Shown one piece after another: positions 1-8,181 of a stretch of DNA of 11,307 nucleotides (positions within the stretch are counted from its first letter, which is position 1; each line of letters begins with the position of its first letter). The stretch comes from Entophlyctis helioformis (taxonomy: Eukaryota > Chytridiomycota > Chytridiomycetes > Chytridiales > Chytriomycetaceae): contig JAHLKH010000455.1 in NCBI GenBank assembly GCA_025526915.1, positions 1 to 11,307 on the forward strand, read 5' to 3'. Below the pieces are notes generated by a model. The model did not search any database and had not been told where the DNA came from. It saw only the letters and a list, made by a program, of their open reading frames with translations. Both the position numbers and the translations under genes were made by a program.

Positions 1-366
1 CTGTTTCATTCATGCGATTCCGATGTCAGGCCCACCTCTAATGCGCAAGGCAACCCAACAACGAGGACGAGGGGCAAATCCTGAATGAAGACGACGGAAA
101 CGGCTTGAAGGTTGGCACGCTTCAATCCAATAGATCTCGTCAGTCTCTCTACAATCATGTGTCTGTGATCGTCTCTTCGATGTCTTGGCGACTTGAGCTG
201 TGCCATTCTGTTGTGGTGTCCTGAGCCAGCGACATTCACCACCAGCGGCCAGGAAACGCGAAACCAGACGCGTTGCCCTGACGCGCTTTCCCCGTCTAAC
301 ATTATCGTCAGCAAAAAACACAGAAGAAGAAGCACAAGAGATACCAGACACGCCTAAACCTGCCCG
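1..366. other. Left-edge region with no supported gene
   Basis: I see no conserved coding sequence here. Two weak possibilities exist. On the minus strand an ATG at 206 opens a 66-codon frame ending at 6, with a hydrophobic stretch near its end; it would diverge from the gene starting at 367. On the plus strand, short frames entering from the left edge end at TGA codons near 85 and 103, and could be the 3' end of an upstream gene. Neither resembles a family I know. The bases just before 367 are probably the 5' untranslated region and promoter of the large gene, but no TATA-like or other distinct element stands out. Confidence 0.3.
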
Positions 367-3300
367 ATGGCAAGCATCATCGCCACCCTGTTTGGGCTTG
401 CCCTCAGCGTCGCTCAGCACTGCGCTGCTGTCGACGTATCGCCGAGCAACTTTGTCGTGTCCGCTTTCAGCCTCGCCATGGCGTTTGCTACTCTTCTGGC
501 TCTTATCGTTCTTGTCGCGGCCTACTTCGTCGTCGAAGTGTTCTGTCGACTTTGCGTACGTTCCATCCCATGCTATCTGTGTTGTGCCTCTTGCCTCTTG
601 CATCTTGCCTCTTGCTGCCGTGGCTTGGCGCTTCCCTATCTCTCTGCCCTGTTGCCCGCTCGCTCTGTTCTTGCCTGCTGTCCCTCGCGCTCTCTGTCGT
701 GTCTGTGCGACTGCGCATGCCATCGCTGGCAGAAGCAACAAAAGCCTATTCATCCCTGTTCGTGTCCGCCCGTTGCGGGCCTTGTGGCACGGGACCCCAT
801 GCCATCGCGTCGACACGTCCGTTCATGACAAGCAACACGAAGACGCGTCGCGCTCGGCCTGCCCCCTTGAACTCTGTGCTCACTCGCGACGTCGCTGACT
901 GACACGCTTGCCGTCTGCAGTCTCTGCTTTCTGCTTTTGCAAACGGGCCCGTTTCCATCGTTGCCGTCCGCCGTCTGTCGTTCCTCGTGACTCAAGTCAA
1001 AGACGGCAGTGCCACGACTGGCTGTCAGCATGGCATCAGCAGTGTCGCGCAAGCTCCAGAGACAAGCTTGCCGACACCTGCCCAAGATGATCCTTGCAAA
1101 GACGCGCTTTGGAGACTCGCCCTCGAAACGCCCCTTCCATTATCGCCTCCCGCGTCCCCATCCCTGTTGCCGTCGCTGTCCTCGCGTCTGCTTCCTCCGC
1201 CACCAATGACTATTGGCAAGTCGGCCACCACACCGCCACCAGGTGCCAGCGTCGCGCTTTCCGGTGTGATGGTGCTCTATGTGCCGCCCTGCCAAGTGAG
1301 TGTCATCTCTCATCTTGCCTGTTCCATTGATTGCACTGTTGTTGGTTCCAAGACAATGCATCTGACCGTTGCGTTCCAACCGATTGACTACTCAGCTCGT
1401 CACGGCGTGCCGCTCGGTCGTGGTTCCTTTGGACGACATGTCGACTTCGTCGGACGGAACGATGTCGCCTGGCGAGCCATTGGCAGACCCGCAAGTCAAG
1501 CTGGAAGTCTGCACTCTGATCGCGTCGGCCGGTGTCGTCGCTCAATCTCGGCCTGTCAAGCCATCAGCCCGCCAGCCTCCTGCCTCGACGCCTCGTTCTG
1601 GCTGCCCCGCAACCGACACAGTGGCCCGTAACTTGCAGCCAGCCAAGAGCGGCTCGCCCACGCCACCTTGTCGGCTGTGTCGTTGGCCGCGTCGATCCCA
1701 CACCCAGCCGTGTCCAAGTCTCCTTCCCTTATGACTGCGTCCACGCCACGGACTCTCAGATAAAGTCCAGCCCGTCGCAATGGTCAGCGTCGGTGCTGCG
1801 GTTGCTGTGATGGATGCACCTGTCGCATCTGTTTTCGAAGGTCAGTCCTCATGCGTCGCTGGCAGACCCACTGGCTATGGTTACTGGCAGACGCACTCAT
1901 GCCATCAATGCCATCAATGCCGCATCGACATCACAGCCAGCAACATCCACTCTGCCAGCTGTTGCTGCTGTTGCGACCGATGTGATCAAGTCGGCGGCTT
2001 CCTCTGCCACCTCTCAAGAGCCGAGATCGCCGCCTCCCGTCACTACCACTGCGAGTGCAGCCAAGATGGAGTCAACTACCTCGGTCTCTGCAAAGCAAGA
2101 CGCAGAAGGCATCCCAAACAAGGCGATCGCTGCCACGACGAGCAAGCCAGTGGCAAAGCCGTCAACAAAGTCTTCCAAGCCTGTCGCGTCTGTTGGTCAA
2201 GCCGCTGCTACCGTCGCCGCTGCCGCCACCAAGATCACTACCGCGCCAGCCAACGTGGCCCGCAGCTTCTCAATCCACTCTGGACTTCTCTTCCTTCTGC
2301 GGGGTTACTGGCAGTCAGGCTGCCGCAGCCCAAACCGTCCGACGGCCACTCAGGAGCCATGTCTCCAAAGAACAGCACATCCACTGCTGCACTCAAGTCA
2401 CTGCTATCGGATGCTGCACCGGCTGATCAAACAGCTGCTACCAAGGCATCGTCTTCCCAAACCGGACAGTCCTCTGCCGGATCTTCGTCTGCGGATGCTG
2501 CCAAAGTCAGTGCTCCTGCCAAAGGCGTGGCTGGCAAGTCCTTGATCTTCGTCGCCTGTAGCAAGAGTCAGGACGGGAGACGCGACGCCTGTCAATGCGC
2601 AAGACAAGACGCGTGATAAGACGGCAGCCAAGTCGGCAGGCAAGTCGGCAGCCAACTCCCCAAACCTGCCGCCTGCCTCAACAACAAAGCCGGACGGCAC
2701 GACCAAGAAGACGCCTTCCGCGGTAGGATTGTCAGTGTCGCATGCTGGCAGCTCAGGCGTGTCTCGGAACCAGCCGCAGTCTGCCGAGACTGGCAAGGCG
2801 ACAAAGACGTACGATGCTGGATCCGGCAGCAAGACACTCCCGGCCGTCTCCAGCTCTTCATGTCTACCTGCGACAGCAACATCCATTGGCGGCTCGTCGC
2901 GGAGCAAACCAACTGGTCAAAAGCAAACCCCATCACCACCAGCAGCAAGCGCGTCTGTTGCGCCAGTGGTTCGTCAACGTTTTCGCCCAGCCGCTGCTGC
3001 TGCACCACCAACAGCCACAATCGCGACGCCGTGTTCGGCGGACAAGGAGGCCCAAGAGCGTGCCCACAGATATCATCTTCTTGCCAACGCGTTGAACGAT
3101 ACTCCTGCGCCGTCTCGCCCAGCCACTGTTGCTGCGCCACCAACAGCAGCTGTTGCCAAGATAGAATCGGAAGCGAACGACAACTCCATGGACTCTATGA
3201 GCGACGAGGAGTACCGCCAGCTCTACTTTCCAAATGCGGCGAACACGACCAATGCAGTGAACGCGGCAAACACGAGCATGCCTTTAGCCCATGGCACAGC

Positions 3301-3724
3301 TGCCAATACGTCGGATGGTCAGGGCAACACACAATTGGTGCCAATGGATGTGGACGATCCGCACACTGTCGTGCAGCCAAAGGCCGCCAAAGATCCCGAC
3401 GATGACGTGCAGCCCATGCAGGTCGATGATTCGGCCTGGCATGCATTTCAACGCATCCGAAGAATGATAGATGAGAAGCCGTTTCGCCATCCTGCAATCA
3501 ACCCGCGGCCTCGCAAGTATTGGGGATATCTGAGCGAGACGCTCTATCTGCGCTATTCCCCGTTTCAGTTTGAACGCGAGCCAAACCCCGATAACCCCAG
3601 CTGGGAGCGCAAGTTTCGGGCAGCCACATGTCCTTGTAAACCCGTGCCGGTCATGGACCCTGCTGCGCTCAAATGGACGCTTCCTGGCTTGGAACCCAAC
3701 CAGTTCCCCACAAGGGACTGGTGA
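367..3724 (+). CDS. Large hypothetical protein: N-terminal membrane segments, long disordered middle, aromatic C-terminus
   Basis: I do not recognise this protein. Proposed exons are 367-555, 921-1295 and 1396-3724; the first two junctions are phase 0 with good splice sites. The ATG at 367 begins MASIIATLFGLALSV. Residues about 3-21 and 29-58 are strongly hydrophobic, suggesting a signal anchor plus a transmembrane helix. The middle is rich in Ala, Ser, Thr, Pro and Lys and is probably disordered. Near the end are two acidic motifs (PMDVDD, PMQVDD), then about 90 residues rich in Trp, Tyr, Phe, Arg and Pro (for example KYWGYLSETLYLRYSPF) ending in RDW and a stop at 3722-3724. That block looks folded. 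Exon 3 is not one open frame: keeping the same composition needs several single-base changes, at about 1660-1680, 1750-1770, 1840-1860, 2260-2360 (two) and 2545-2600. Predicted length is about 960 residues. The final 330 codons, from about 2729, are uninterrupted. It could also be two genes, split somewhere in 1300-2600. Confidence 0.5.
556..920 (+). other. Intron 1 of the large hypothetical gene
   Basis: The donor is TGC|GTACGT at 555/556 and the acceptor is GTCTGCAG at 913-920. Removing it joins two open frames in phase 0, the hydrophobic N-terminus and a frame open from 921 to 1295. At 365 nt it is the longest intron seen here. It is pyrimidine-rich and holds a short heptamer repeat. An open frame runs through the intron to 828, so a retained-intron product is formally possible, but its Cys-rich composition follows the T/C-rich DNA and looks non-coding. 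Confidence 0.55.
585..615. repeat. Heptamer repeat TGCCTCT, about four copies
   Basis: Copies lie at 585-591, 592-598, 599-605 (TGCATCT) and 606-612, followed by TGC. The repeat lies inside the proposed 365-nt intron and adds to its pyrimidine-rich character. Confidence 0.7.
1296..1395 (+). other. Intron 2 of the large hypothetical gene
   Basis: The donor CAA|GTGAGT is close to ideal. The acceptor ACTCAG ends at 1395 and is preceded by a branch-point-like GATTGACTA. The 100-nt intron joins two open frames in phase 0 (CAA to CTC). Both sides are open for hundreds of bases. Confidence 0.6.
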
Positions 3725-3866
3725 TCGCGTGTACGCAGAACCTTTTTGGCCACATTTCGCCTCGCCCGTCTTGCACGGCTTGTTCGCCTCCTTTCGCCTC
3801 TCTCCTGGATCCGCGATCCATGGACGCCTGTCCTGTGCATACTCCTGTATCTCTTCGTTCCACATA

Positions 3867-3911
3867 CACCACACACACCACACACACCACACACACCACG
3901 CACACCACGCA
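3867..3911. repeat. Minisatellite of five 9-nt units (CACCACACA)
   Basis: Units lie at 3867-3875, 3876-3884, 3885-3893, 3894-3902 and 3903-3911. The last two are CACCACGCA. The 9-nt period keeps all frames open, so short open frames with His-Thr-Thr repeats cross it; these are a by-product of the repeat and not evidence of a gene. It lies about 140 bp downstream of the large gene's stop codon. Confidence 0.85.
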
Positions 3912-4080
3912 CCACATCACCCCGCTTCTCATTCTCACTCCACCCCTTTCTCGTCGTCGCAAAGTTTGCTGTCCGGTTGCTGTTGGTCAAGGCACACGCG
4001 GCTCTGTCGCGTCACTCCTTGGTTGAGCCAAACAGCAAGCAGCACAACTCGCCTGCGGCCCTGTGAGCATCGCTGCTCTC

Positions 4081-4720
4081 ATGACCAAGACCACTGGGGT
4101 CATTGCGACCCCCATCACGACCTCGACACACCCGTTCAACCTTTCACTTTGGGGCATATTCGATACACACACACACACACGTCGCTCGTTCTTCTCGTTC
4201 TTCTCGTTCTTCCCGTTCCGCTCGTTTTCTAGCTCGTTCTGGCTCTCGTTGTTTCTGTTTGGATCGTTTTGGCGACACTCGACATGCCGCTGCTGTGACT
4301 CCAGCGAGAGTCCCTTTGACGGCAGTGGCTTTGAGTGTCTGGGTCGTGTTTTCGTTGCTTTCTTTCTTTCCTTCGTTCGTTCGTTCGTTCTTGTTTGTGT
4401 TCTGGTAGGTCAACGATTGCTGCTGCCATGCCGCGAGCCGCCAGTCCTTGACACTGTCTGACAACGCATTCTTGTCTGGACAGGAGGCTTTGCTGATCGC
4501 TCGGTTCGGTTCAGTCGTTTGTGTTTGGCCCGGCCCAGTCTGCAGTGACGGCACGTCAGCTGGCAATGCAGCAATGCTGTGTTGCAAGGCCATTGAGAAC
4601 TGCCTGATCTGCACATTGGTGTCTGCCGCAAACTACCAACCAACCAGCCAGCAAGCCAGCCAACTAGCCAGCCCGTATGGGACTCACTCCCTCTCTGTTG
4701 CAATTGACAATGATCAATAA
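4081..4720 (+). CDS. Weak candidate two-exon gene, unknown function
   Basis: The ATG at 4081 opens a frame to 4404, where CTG|GTAGGT could be a donor. The acceptor GGACAG at 4478-4483 would then join in phase 0 to a frame from 4484 ending in TAA at 4718-4720, with an AATAAA overlapping that stop. The second exon (EALLIARFGSVVCV, then NAAMLCCKAIENCLICTLVS) reads more like protein than most of this interval. The first exon is largely Ser/Phe/Arg encoded by T/C-rich repeats and is doubtful. A 156-codon minus-strand frame (4144-4614) covers the same bases with a Lys/Arg/Glu-rich tail and is equally unrecognised. The stretch may simply be non-coding. Confidence 0.2.
4165..4180. repeat. (AC)8 microsatellite
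   Basis: Eight uninterrupted AC dinucleotides, directly followed by the T/C-rich repeat block. Confidence 0.9.
4186..4212. repeat. Three tandem TCGTTCTTC nonamers
   Basis: Perfect copies lie at 4186-4194, 4195-4203 and 4204-4212, followed by decaying copies to about 4240. Read on the minus strand this gives Glu/Arg repeats in one frame, which explains the charged tail of the antisense open frame there. Confidence 0.85.
4359..4390. repeat. TTTC then TTCG tetranucleotide run
   Basis: Tandem TTTC units are followed by four TTCG units at 4372-4387. This is a pyrimidine-rich simple repeat just upstream of the possible donor at 4405. Confidence 0.85.
4636..4674. repeat. Degenerate CCAA/CCAG tetranucleotide run
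   Basis: A run of CCAA, CCAG and related four-base units with a few substitutions, inside the candidate second exon at 4484-4720. Confidence 0.7.
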
Positions 4721-4721
4721 A
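4716..4721 (+). promoter_or_regulatory. Possible polyadenylation hexamer AATAAA
   Basis: A perfect AATAAA overlaps the TAA stop of the weak candidate gene. An AATAAA by chance in about 1 kb of this sequence is not rare, so this is only suggestive. Confidence 0.25.
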
Positions 4722-4834
4722 CGCACAGATACTACGACTCGTTCCAAAGAGCTGCATCGCACGCCTGGTCAGCAAGTGCACCGATCGGTCTGGCCGCGAC
4801 TTCCAACCCAGTTTCGCAACTGCCGATCTTGCAA

Positions 4835-5994
4835 ATGTTCGCTGCAGCTGGCCGCAGAGCAGCGTCGACTGCCACAACTGTCATGGGCATGTCCATGAGC
4901 AAGAGCATGCCGCTGTCGAGAGCAGGCGCACTCGCCAACCTGGCTGCGGCGTCTTCCCGCCAGCCGCCTCTCATGCACGACTCTGGCCGCACCGTCGGCG
5001 TTCAACGTCAGCAGCCGGCTCATGGCGACGGTTGCAGACGGCGATTCTGCGGCCAAGGTGCCCAAGGAAGCCAAGGCGCCTAAGGAGGCTAAGAAGGCCA
5101 AGGAGGCCAAGGAGGCCAAGCCTGCTGCTGCAGCTGCTGGTTCTGCCAAGACCGAGAGCCGCAGCAAGACGGCCAAGTCCGACTCAACAGCAGACAAGGA
5201 GACGCCAGCAGCAGCAGCAGAAGCAGGAGATCAGCAGACGCAACGCAGAGACAGACGCCAGCGCGGCGACCAAGCCTTTGGAGCCAGTGCAGCCCAGTGG
5301 AGCCAGTGGAGCAGGCGCCGCCAGCCTGCAGGCCCGCGAGCCGTTCCTCCGCCGAGTGCTGCACATCCGCAAAGTCGCCCGTGTCAACAGCGGTGGCAAG
5401 GTGCGGTCCGTGTCGGCGCTCGTCGTGGTCGGCAACCAGAACGGCTCGGCCGGCTACGGCATGGGCCGCGCCGAGGACGGCTCGTCGGCCATCCAAAAGG
5501 CCACGGCGCAGGCCGAGAAGAACATGGTCTTCTTTGACCGTCTCGAGAACCGCACCATCTTCTCGGACATTGACCACCAGTTCCACCATGTCCGTCTCAA
5601 GCTGTTTTCTGCGCGGCCAGGTAAGCTCTGCCGCCTTGAGCGTCTCGCCTTGTGCACCTTGCTGAATGGCGGCATGCATGTGTGCGGCTCTCTGTCCATG
5701 CGACTGACGAATGCAATACTTGGCTGCACTGGCGCATTTCTTTGTGGCGTGTGTGGTCTGTGCGGTGCTCGACAGGTTACGGTCTAGTCGTCAACAACTA
5801 CGTTCACGAAGTCGCCCGCTGCATTGGTATCTCGGATCTGGGCCGGCAAGGTCCACGGATCCAAGAACCCCATGAACGTGATCAAGGCTGCGTTTGAGGC
5901 GTTCTCGTCCCAAAAGCGCCCGTCGGACATTGCCAAGATCCGCGGCAAGAAGGTGGTGGATGTCGAGATGGCCTACTACGGCACCAAGCTGTGA
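4835..5994 (+). CDS. MRPS5: Mitochondrial-type small ribosomal subunit protein uS5 (frame breaks)
   Basis: uS5 lies in the small ribosomal subunit near the mRNA entry and decoding region. The exons are 4835-5620 and 5776-5994. The core begins at about 5341 with FLRRVLHIRKVARVNSGGK and VRSVSALVVVGNQNGSAGYG, the S5 N-terminal RNA-binding fold. After the intron, YGLVVNNYVHEVARCIGI and GSKNPMNVIKAAFEAF form the C-terminal fold. The segment LFSARPGYGL fits the fungal and mitochondrial branch rather than cytosolic uS5 (RPS2). The ATG at 4835 gives a basic, Arg/Ala/Ser-rich start (MFAAAGRRAASTATT) like a mitochondrial targeting peptide; an ATG at 5022 gives a start without that character. Between lies a Lys/Ala/Glu-rich, then Gln-rich linker. 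Three one-base shifts, each by one extra base, are needed: about 4950-5015, about 5225-5260 and at GGG 5840-5842. The last breaks conserved sequence, so an unbroken gene is expected in the organism. The stop is TGA at 5992-5994. Confidence 0.85.
5621..5775 (+). other. Intron of the uS5 gene
   Basis: The donor is CCAG|GTAAGC and the acceptor is CGACAG|GT. Splicing in phase 1 gives the conserved ARPGYGLVVNN. The 155-nt length fits the other introns here. Confidence 0.9.
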
Positions 5995-6056
5995 TTTGGA
6001 ACAAGGAATACAGATGACGGCAATGATTGATAGTTGGATTGTTCTTACGTGCTTTG

Positions 6057-8081
6057 TCATGATGCGGCGGCCGGCGGCTGTAGAGTGTGGCGGCGGTGTT
6101 GTGCTCCAGTCGGGCACGATGGGCCGTTCTGCGAATTCCTCGCGGGTGACCTCTGTCGTGGTCTTCATCTTGACAGCAGCAGCAAGCGAGCCTGTCCATT
6201 GGATGGTCTCGTCGTCAGAACAGCCACATGCACGTCGACTCTTTTCGACTCGTGGGCTCACCTCCGATCCATGCCCTCAAAGCTGGCTGGAATGGGCTGT
6301 GCATAAAGCGCGTCTTGGCTACCAAGCCCTTCAGCGATGAAAATCCAGGTATTGCGTCAGGGGCAGCCATGATGTGATGCCTGAGCCGCTGCTCCAAGCC
6401 CGGAATCATGAACGTTGCGCCAGCCACAAGGACGTTCTGTATCAACTCGCCACGAATAGCCAAAGGACACTGCCGATCCCGCGTGTCAGTCAAGTCTCTC
6501 ATGCGCATGGCCAGCATACAGATGAGCGGGCACAGACACGAGGGCCGGAATGCAGGCCTACCTTGAGTAGACTGTTCAGCACACACGACTGCATGGATTC
6601 GCCCTCGTCGTCCCCCTCAAACAGGGCATTCACAGCCTCGCGTCTGATCCATGCAGGAACCACTATCGTCTGTCCCGGCCCAGCAGGCACCTGGATAGTA
6701 GGCTCAGTCGCAGTCTCCAGCTGATCGTGATCCTGATTCTGATCTTGAGCCTGATCTGCCGTCGGCTGCTCCCCTTGCCGACGCCCCACATGAGATTCAG
6801 GGAGTGCTGGCGCAACCACGAGTCGCAGGGTGAGGTTGTCCCAGAACCAACTGCAAGCGAATCGACAACATCTTCCAGTGCAAATGAGAGCGTGCATGCG
6901 GATCCGGTCGCTGCACTCGTGTCATCAACTGCTGCTGAGCTCGACACAAGGCGGCCGTGGTCTTTGATGAGTTGCTTGAGACGCGCAGTGACGTGATCGC
7001 CTGCAAGAGGCACGCTCTGTGCATATGCTGTCAATGGCACACCATCGTAGACCTGGCAGTTCATGTCCGTTCCGTGTTAGCTCAAGGGCCCAGCCAGCAA
7101 GGATGGCAGGGCGGTGCGAAGACGCATACCGGCAGAACAACCGTTTCGCACTGTTCACTTTCAACGACAAGGCCAGTGTTGAAGCCTGTGGACAACAGGG
7201 CAGCGAAGGGAGAGGGCAGGAATGTGATGGCGGGAACCTGGCGTTCAGCATCCAAGGCCGAGATGCAAGGAAGCGTCAGGTCTACAGGTGCTCGGCATGC
7301 ACTGGCGTAGCATTGGTCGACTGCTTACACCGAACCTGGCAAACAAGAGAGCGGCCAGTGCACGCTTGATGTCGGTCGGCACAAACAGCGGCTCGCAGAC
7401 GACGATCCGTTTCTGTTTGGCGTCTGTGAGGAGGATGCGTTCGTAGACAGTGCGCAGAGTGCTCTGAAGAAACGCCGGTCGATGCACGCGACGGCTGGTG
7501 GTGCATGCCATAGATCTGCACCATCTGAGCACACAAACGATCGCACGCAGGCGGTGAGCAGCGTGCATGCAGGGCGAACGGCGGCATGGGAAGCACAGCC
7601 GGCAACTTGCATTGGCGTCCGAGGCCAGAGCCGTGCCAGCTAGCGACACCAGCACGGCGTGGGGGTGGCTCTGCGCCACAAACGGGATCAGCGTCTGGCG
7701 CGGGCTACTCTCGAGCGAGAAGCCAGCGCGGATCGTGTGGGTGCCCAGCTGGATGACCACGCGGTCGTCTGAGCCGTAGAACGACTGCTTCTTGAGGATG
7801 CCGGACGAGAGCGCCGCATGGCCGAGCGTGGCACCCGTGGAGCCGGCGGTTGAACCCGCGGCAAAGCTGCCGCCTGGCGAGCCTGGCGCCGACGAGCCCG
7901 ACGTGGAGCTGCGCGACGAGGCGGCGGCCGAGAAGGTGACGACGTTGAGGCTCGACGGCGCAGAGGCGGCTGCTGGCTGTGCGGACGGCGGCGCAGAGGA
8001 GCCGGCGTTGGCCACCTGCAGGCCGGGCGCTGTTGCCGAGGCGGTGCCCGCGCCGACGACGCCTAGCAGACTCCGCAGCAT
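6057..8081 (-). CDS. ACTR10: Actin-related protein 10 (dynactin pointed-end Arp), six exons, frame breaks
   Basis: Arp10 (also called Arp11) caps the pointed end of the dynactin filament and helps link dynein to cargo. Exons on the minus strand are 8081-about 7656, 7524-7329, 7237-7130, 7052-6562, 6469-6262 and from 6191. Exon 1 has an Ala/Ser/Gly-rich extension of about 100 residues, then the actin fold (RVVIQLGTHTIRAGF). Next come RIVVCEPLFVPTDIKRALAA, then VPAITFLPSPFAALLSTGFN, then TGLVVESEQCETVVLPVYDG. Later parts are RGELIQNVLVAGATFMIPGL, RAWIGG and VPDWS. The second phosphate loop reads VVESEQCE, not the DSGDG of actin, which fits Arp10 and argues against ATP hydrolysis. One extra base near 7485 and one missing base near 6835-6885 are needed; with them exons 2 and 4 keep phase. 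The 3' end is uncertain: the literal frame runs antisense into uS5 to a stop at 5791, while a one-base shift after PDWS reaches TGA at 6057-6059. Length is about 520 residues; metazoan Arp10 is about 417. Confidence 0.82.
6192..6261 (-). other. Intron 5 of Arp10
   Basis: On the minus strand the donor is GGAG|GTGAGC and the acceptor is GGACAG|GC. It is 70 nt and phase 1, joining AWIGG to SLAAAVKM. It is the shortest well-supported intron in the window. Confidence 0.85.
6470..6561 (-). other. Intron 4 of Arp10
   Basis: The donor is CAAG|GTAGGC and the acceptor is CGGCAG|TG, 92 nt, phase 0. It joins NSLLK to CPLAIRGELIQN, as expected from the family. Confidence 0.85.
7053..7129 (-). other. Intron 3 of Arp10
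   Basis: The donor is CCG|GTATGC and the acceptor is TGCCAG|GTC, 77 nt, phase 0. It joins ETVVLP to VYDGVPL, matching the conserved LPxYxGxP segment of Arp10. Confidence 0.85.
7238..7328 (-). other. Intron 2 of Arp10
   Basis: The donor is GGT|GTAAGC and the acceptor is CGCCAG|GTT, 91 nt, phase 0. It joins ALLFARFG to VPAITFLPS. The 108-nt exon that follows has no ATG of its own, so it is easily missed. Confidence 0.85.
7525..7655 (-). other. Intron 1 of Arp10 (donor uncertain)
   Basis: The acceptor GTGCTCAG|ATG at 7524/7525 is good. The donor is either GCC|GTGCTG at 7655 or CTG|GTGTCG at 7649; both are phase 0 and neither is strong. The exons joined are IPFVAQSHPHA and MVQIYGMHHQP. Confidence 0.5.
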
Positions 8082-8181
8082 GTCGACGTGTGTGCGTGCG
8101 TGTCGCTGCGATTCACGACTAAGACGACGACGTTGGCGACAACTTTGGCGACAACTTCGACAACTATTACGACGACGAGAG
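8082..8181. promoter_or_regulatory. 100-bp shared divergent promoter of Arp10 and the transporter, with a tandem 12-mer
   Basis: The start codons chosen for the two divergent genes lie only 100 bp apart, so both leaders and core promoters must fit here or overlap the neighbouring gene. It contains two directly adjacent perfect copies of TTGGCGACAACT (8133-8144 and 8145-8156) and a degenerate third (TTCGACAACT). No TATA box is evident. A regulatory role for the repeat is inference. Confidence 0.5.

Larger units (their letters stand above)
3725..4834. other. Repeat-rich interval between the large gene and uS5
   Basis: There is no conserved coding sequence. The interval holds a 9-nt CA-rich minisatellite, an (AC)8 microsatellite, a TCGTTCTTC repeat, a TTTC/TTCG tetranucleotide run and a CCAA/CCAG run, each listed separately. 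T/C-rich plus-strand composition dominates 4180-4400. One weak candidate gene at 4081-4720 is listed separately. The part before 4081 is presumably the 3' flank of the large gene; 4721-4834 would hold the uS5 promoter and leader. Confidence 0.5.

Noticed and set aside
10..816. 268-codon minus-strand open frame opposite the start of the large gene
   Set aside because: Arg/Gly/Ala-rich composition mirrors the opposite strand's Leu/Cys/Ser codons, and it spans a proposed intron. No recognisable domain.
2404..3143. Two overlapping minus-strand open frames of 167 and 183 codons
   Set aside because: They lie opposite a better plus-strand frame that continues to a stop at 3724. Their composition looks like the complement of Ala/Ser/Thr codons.
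3867..3911. CRISPR-like array
   Set aside because: The units are 9 nt, directly adjacent with no spacers, and the context is eukaryotic. This is a minisatellite.
4835..5994. Cytosolic ribosomal protein uS5 (RPS2)
   Set aside because: The core and the ARPGYGL segment match the mitochondrial/bacterial branch, and the N-terminus from 4835 resembles a targeting peptide.
6057..8081. Conventional actin or another Arp
   Set aside because: The second phosphate loop is degenerate and the VPAITFLPSP, LPVYDGVP and C-terminal VPDWS segments fit Arp10 best.
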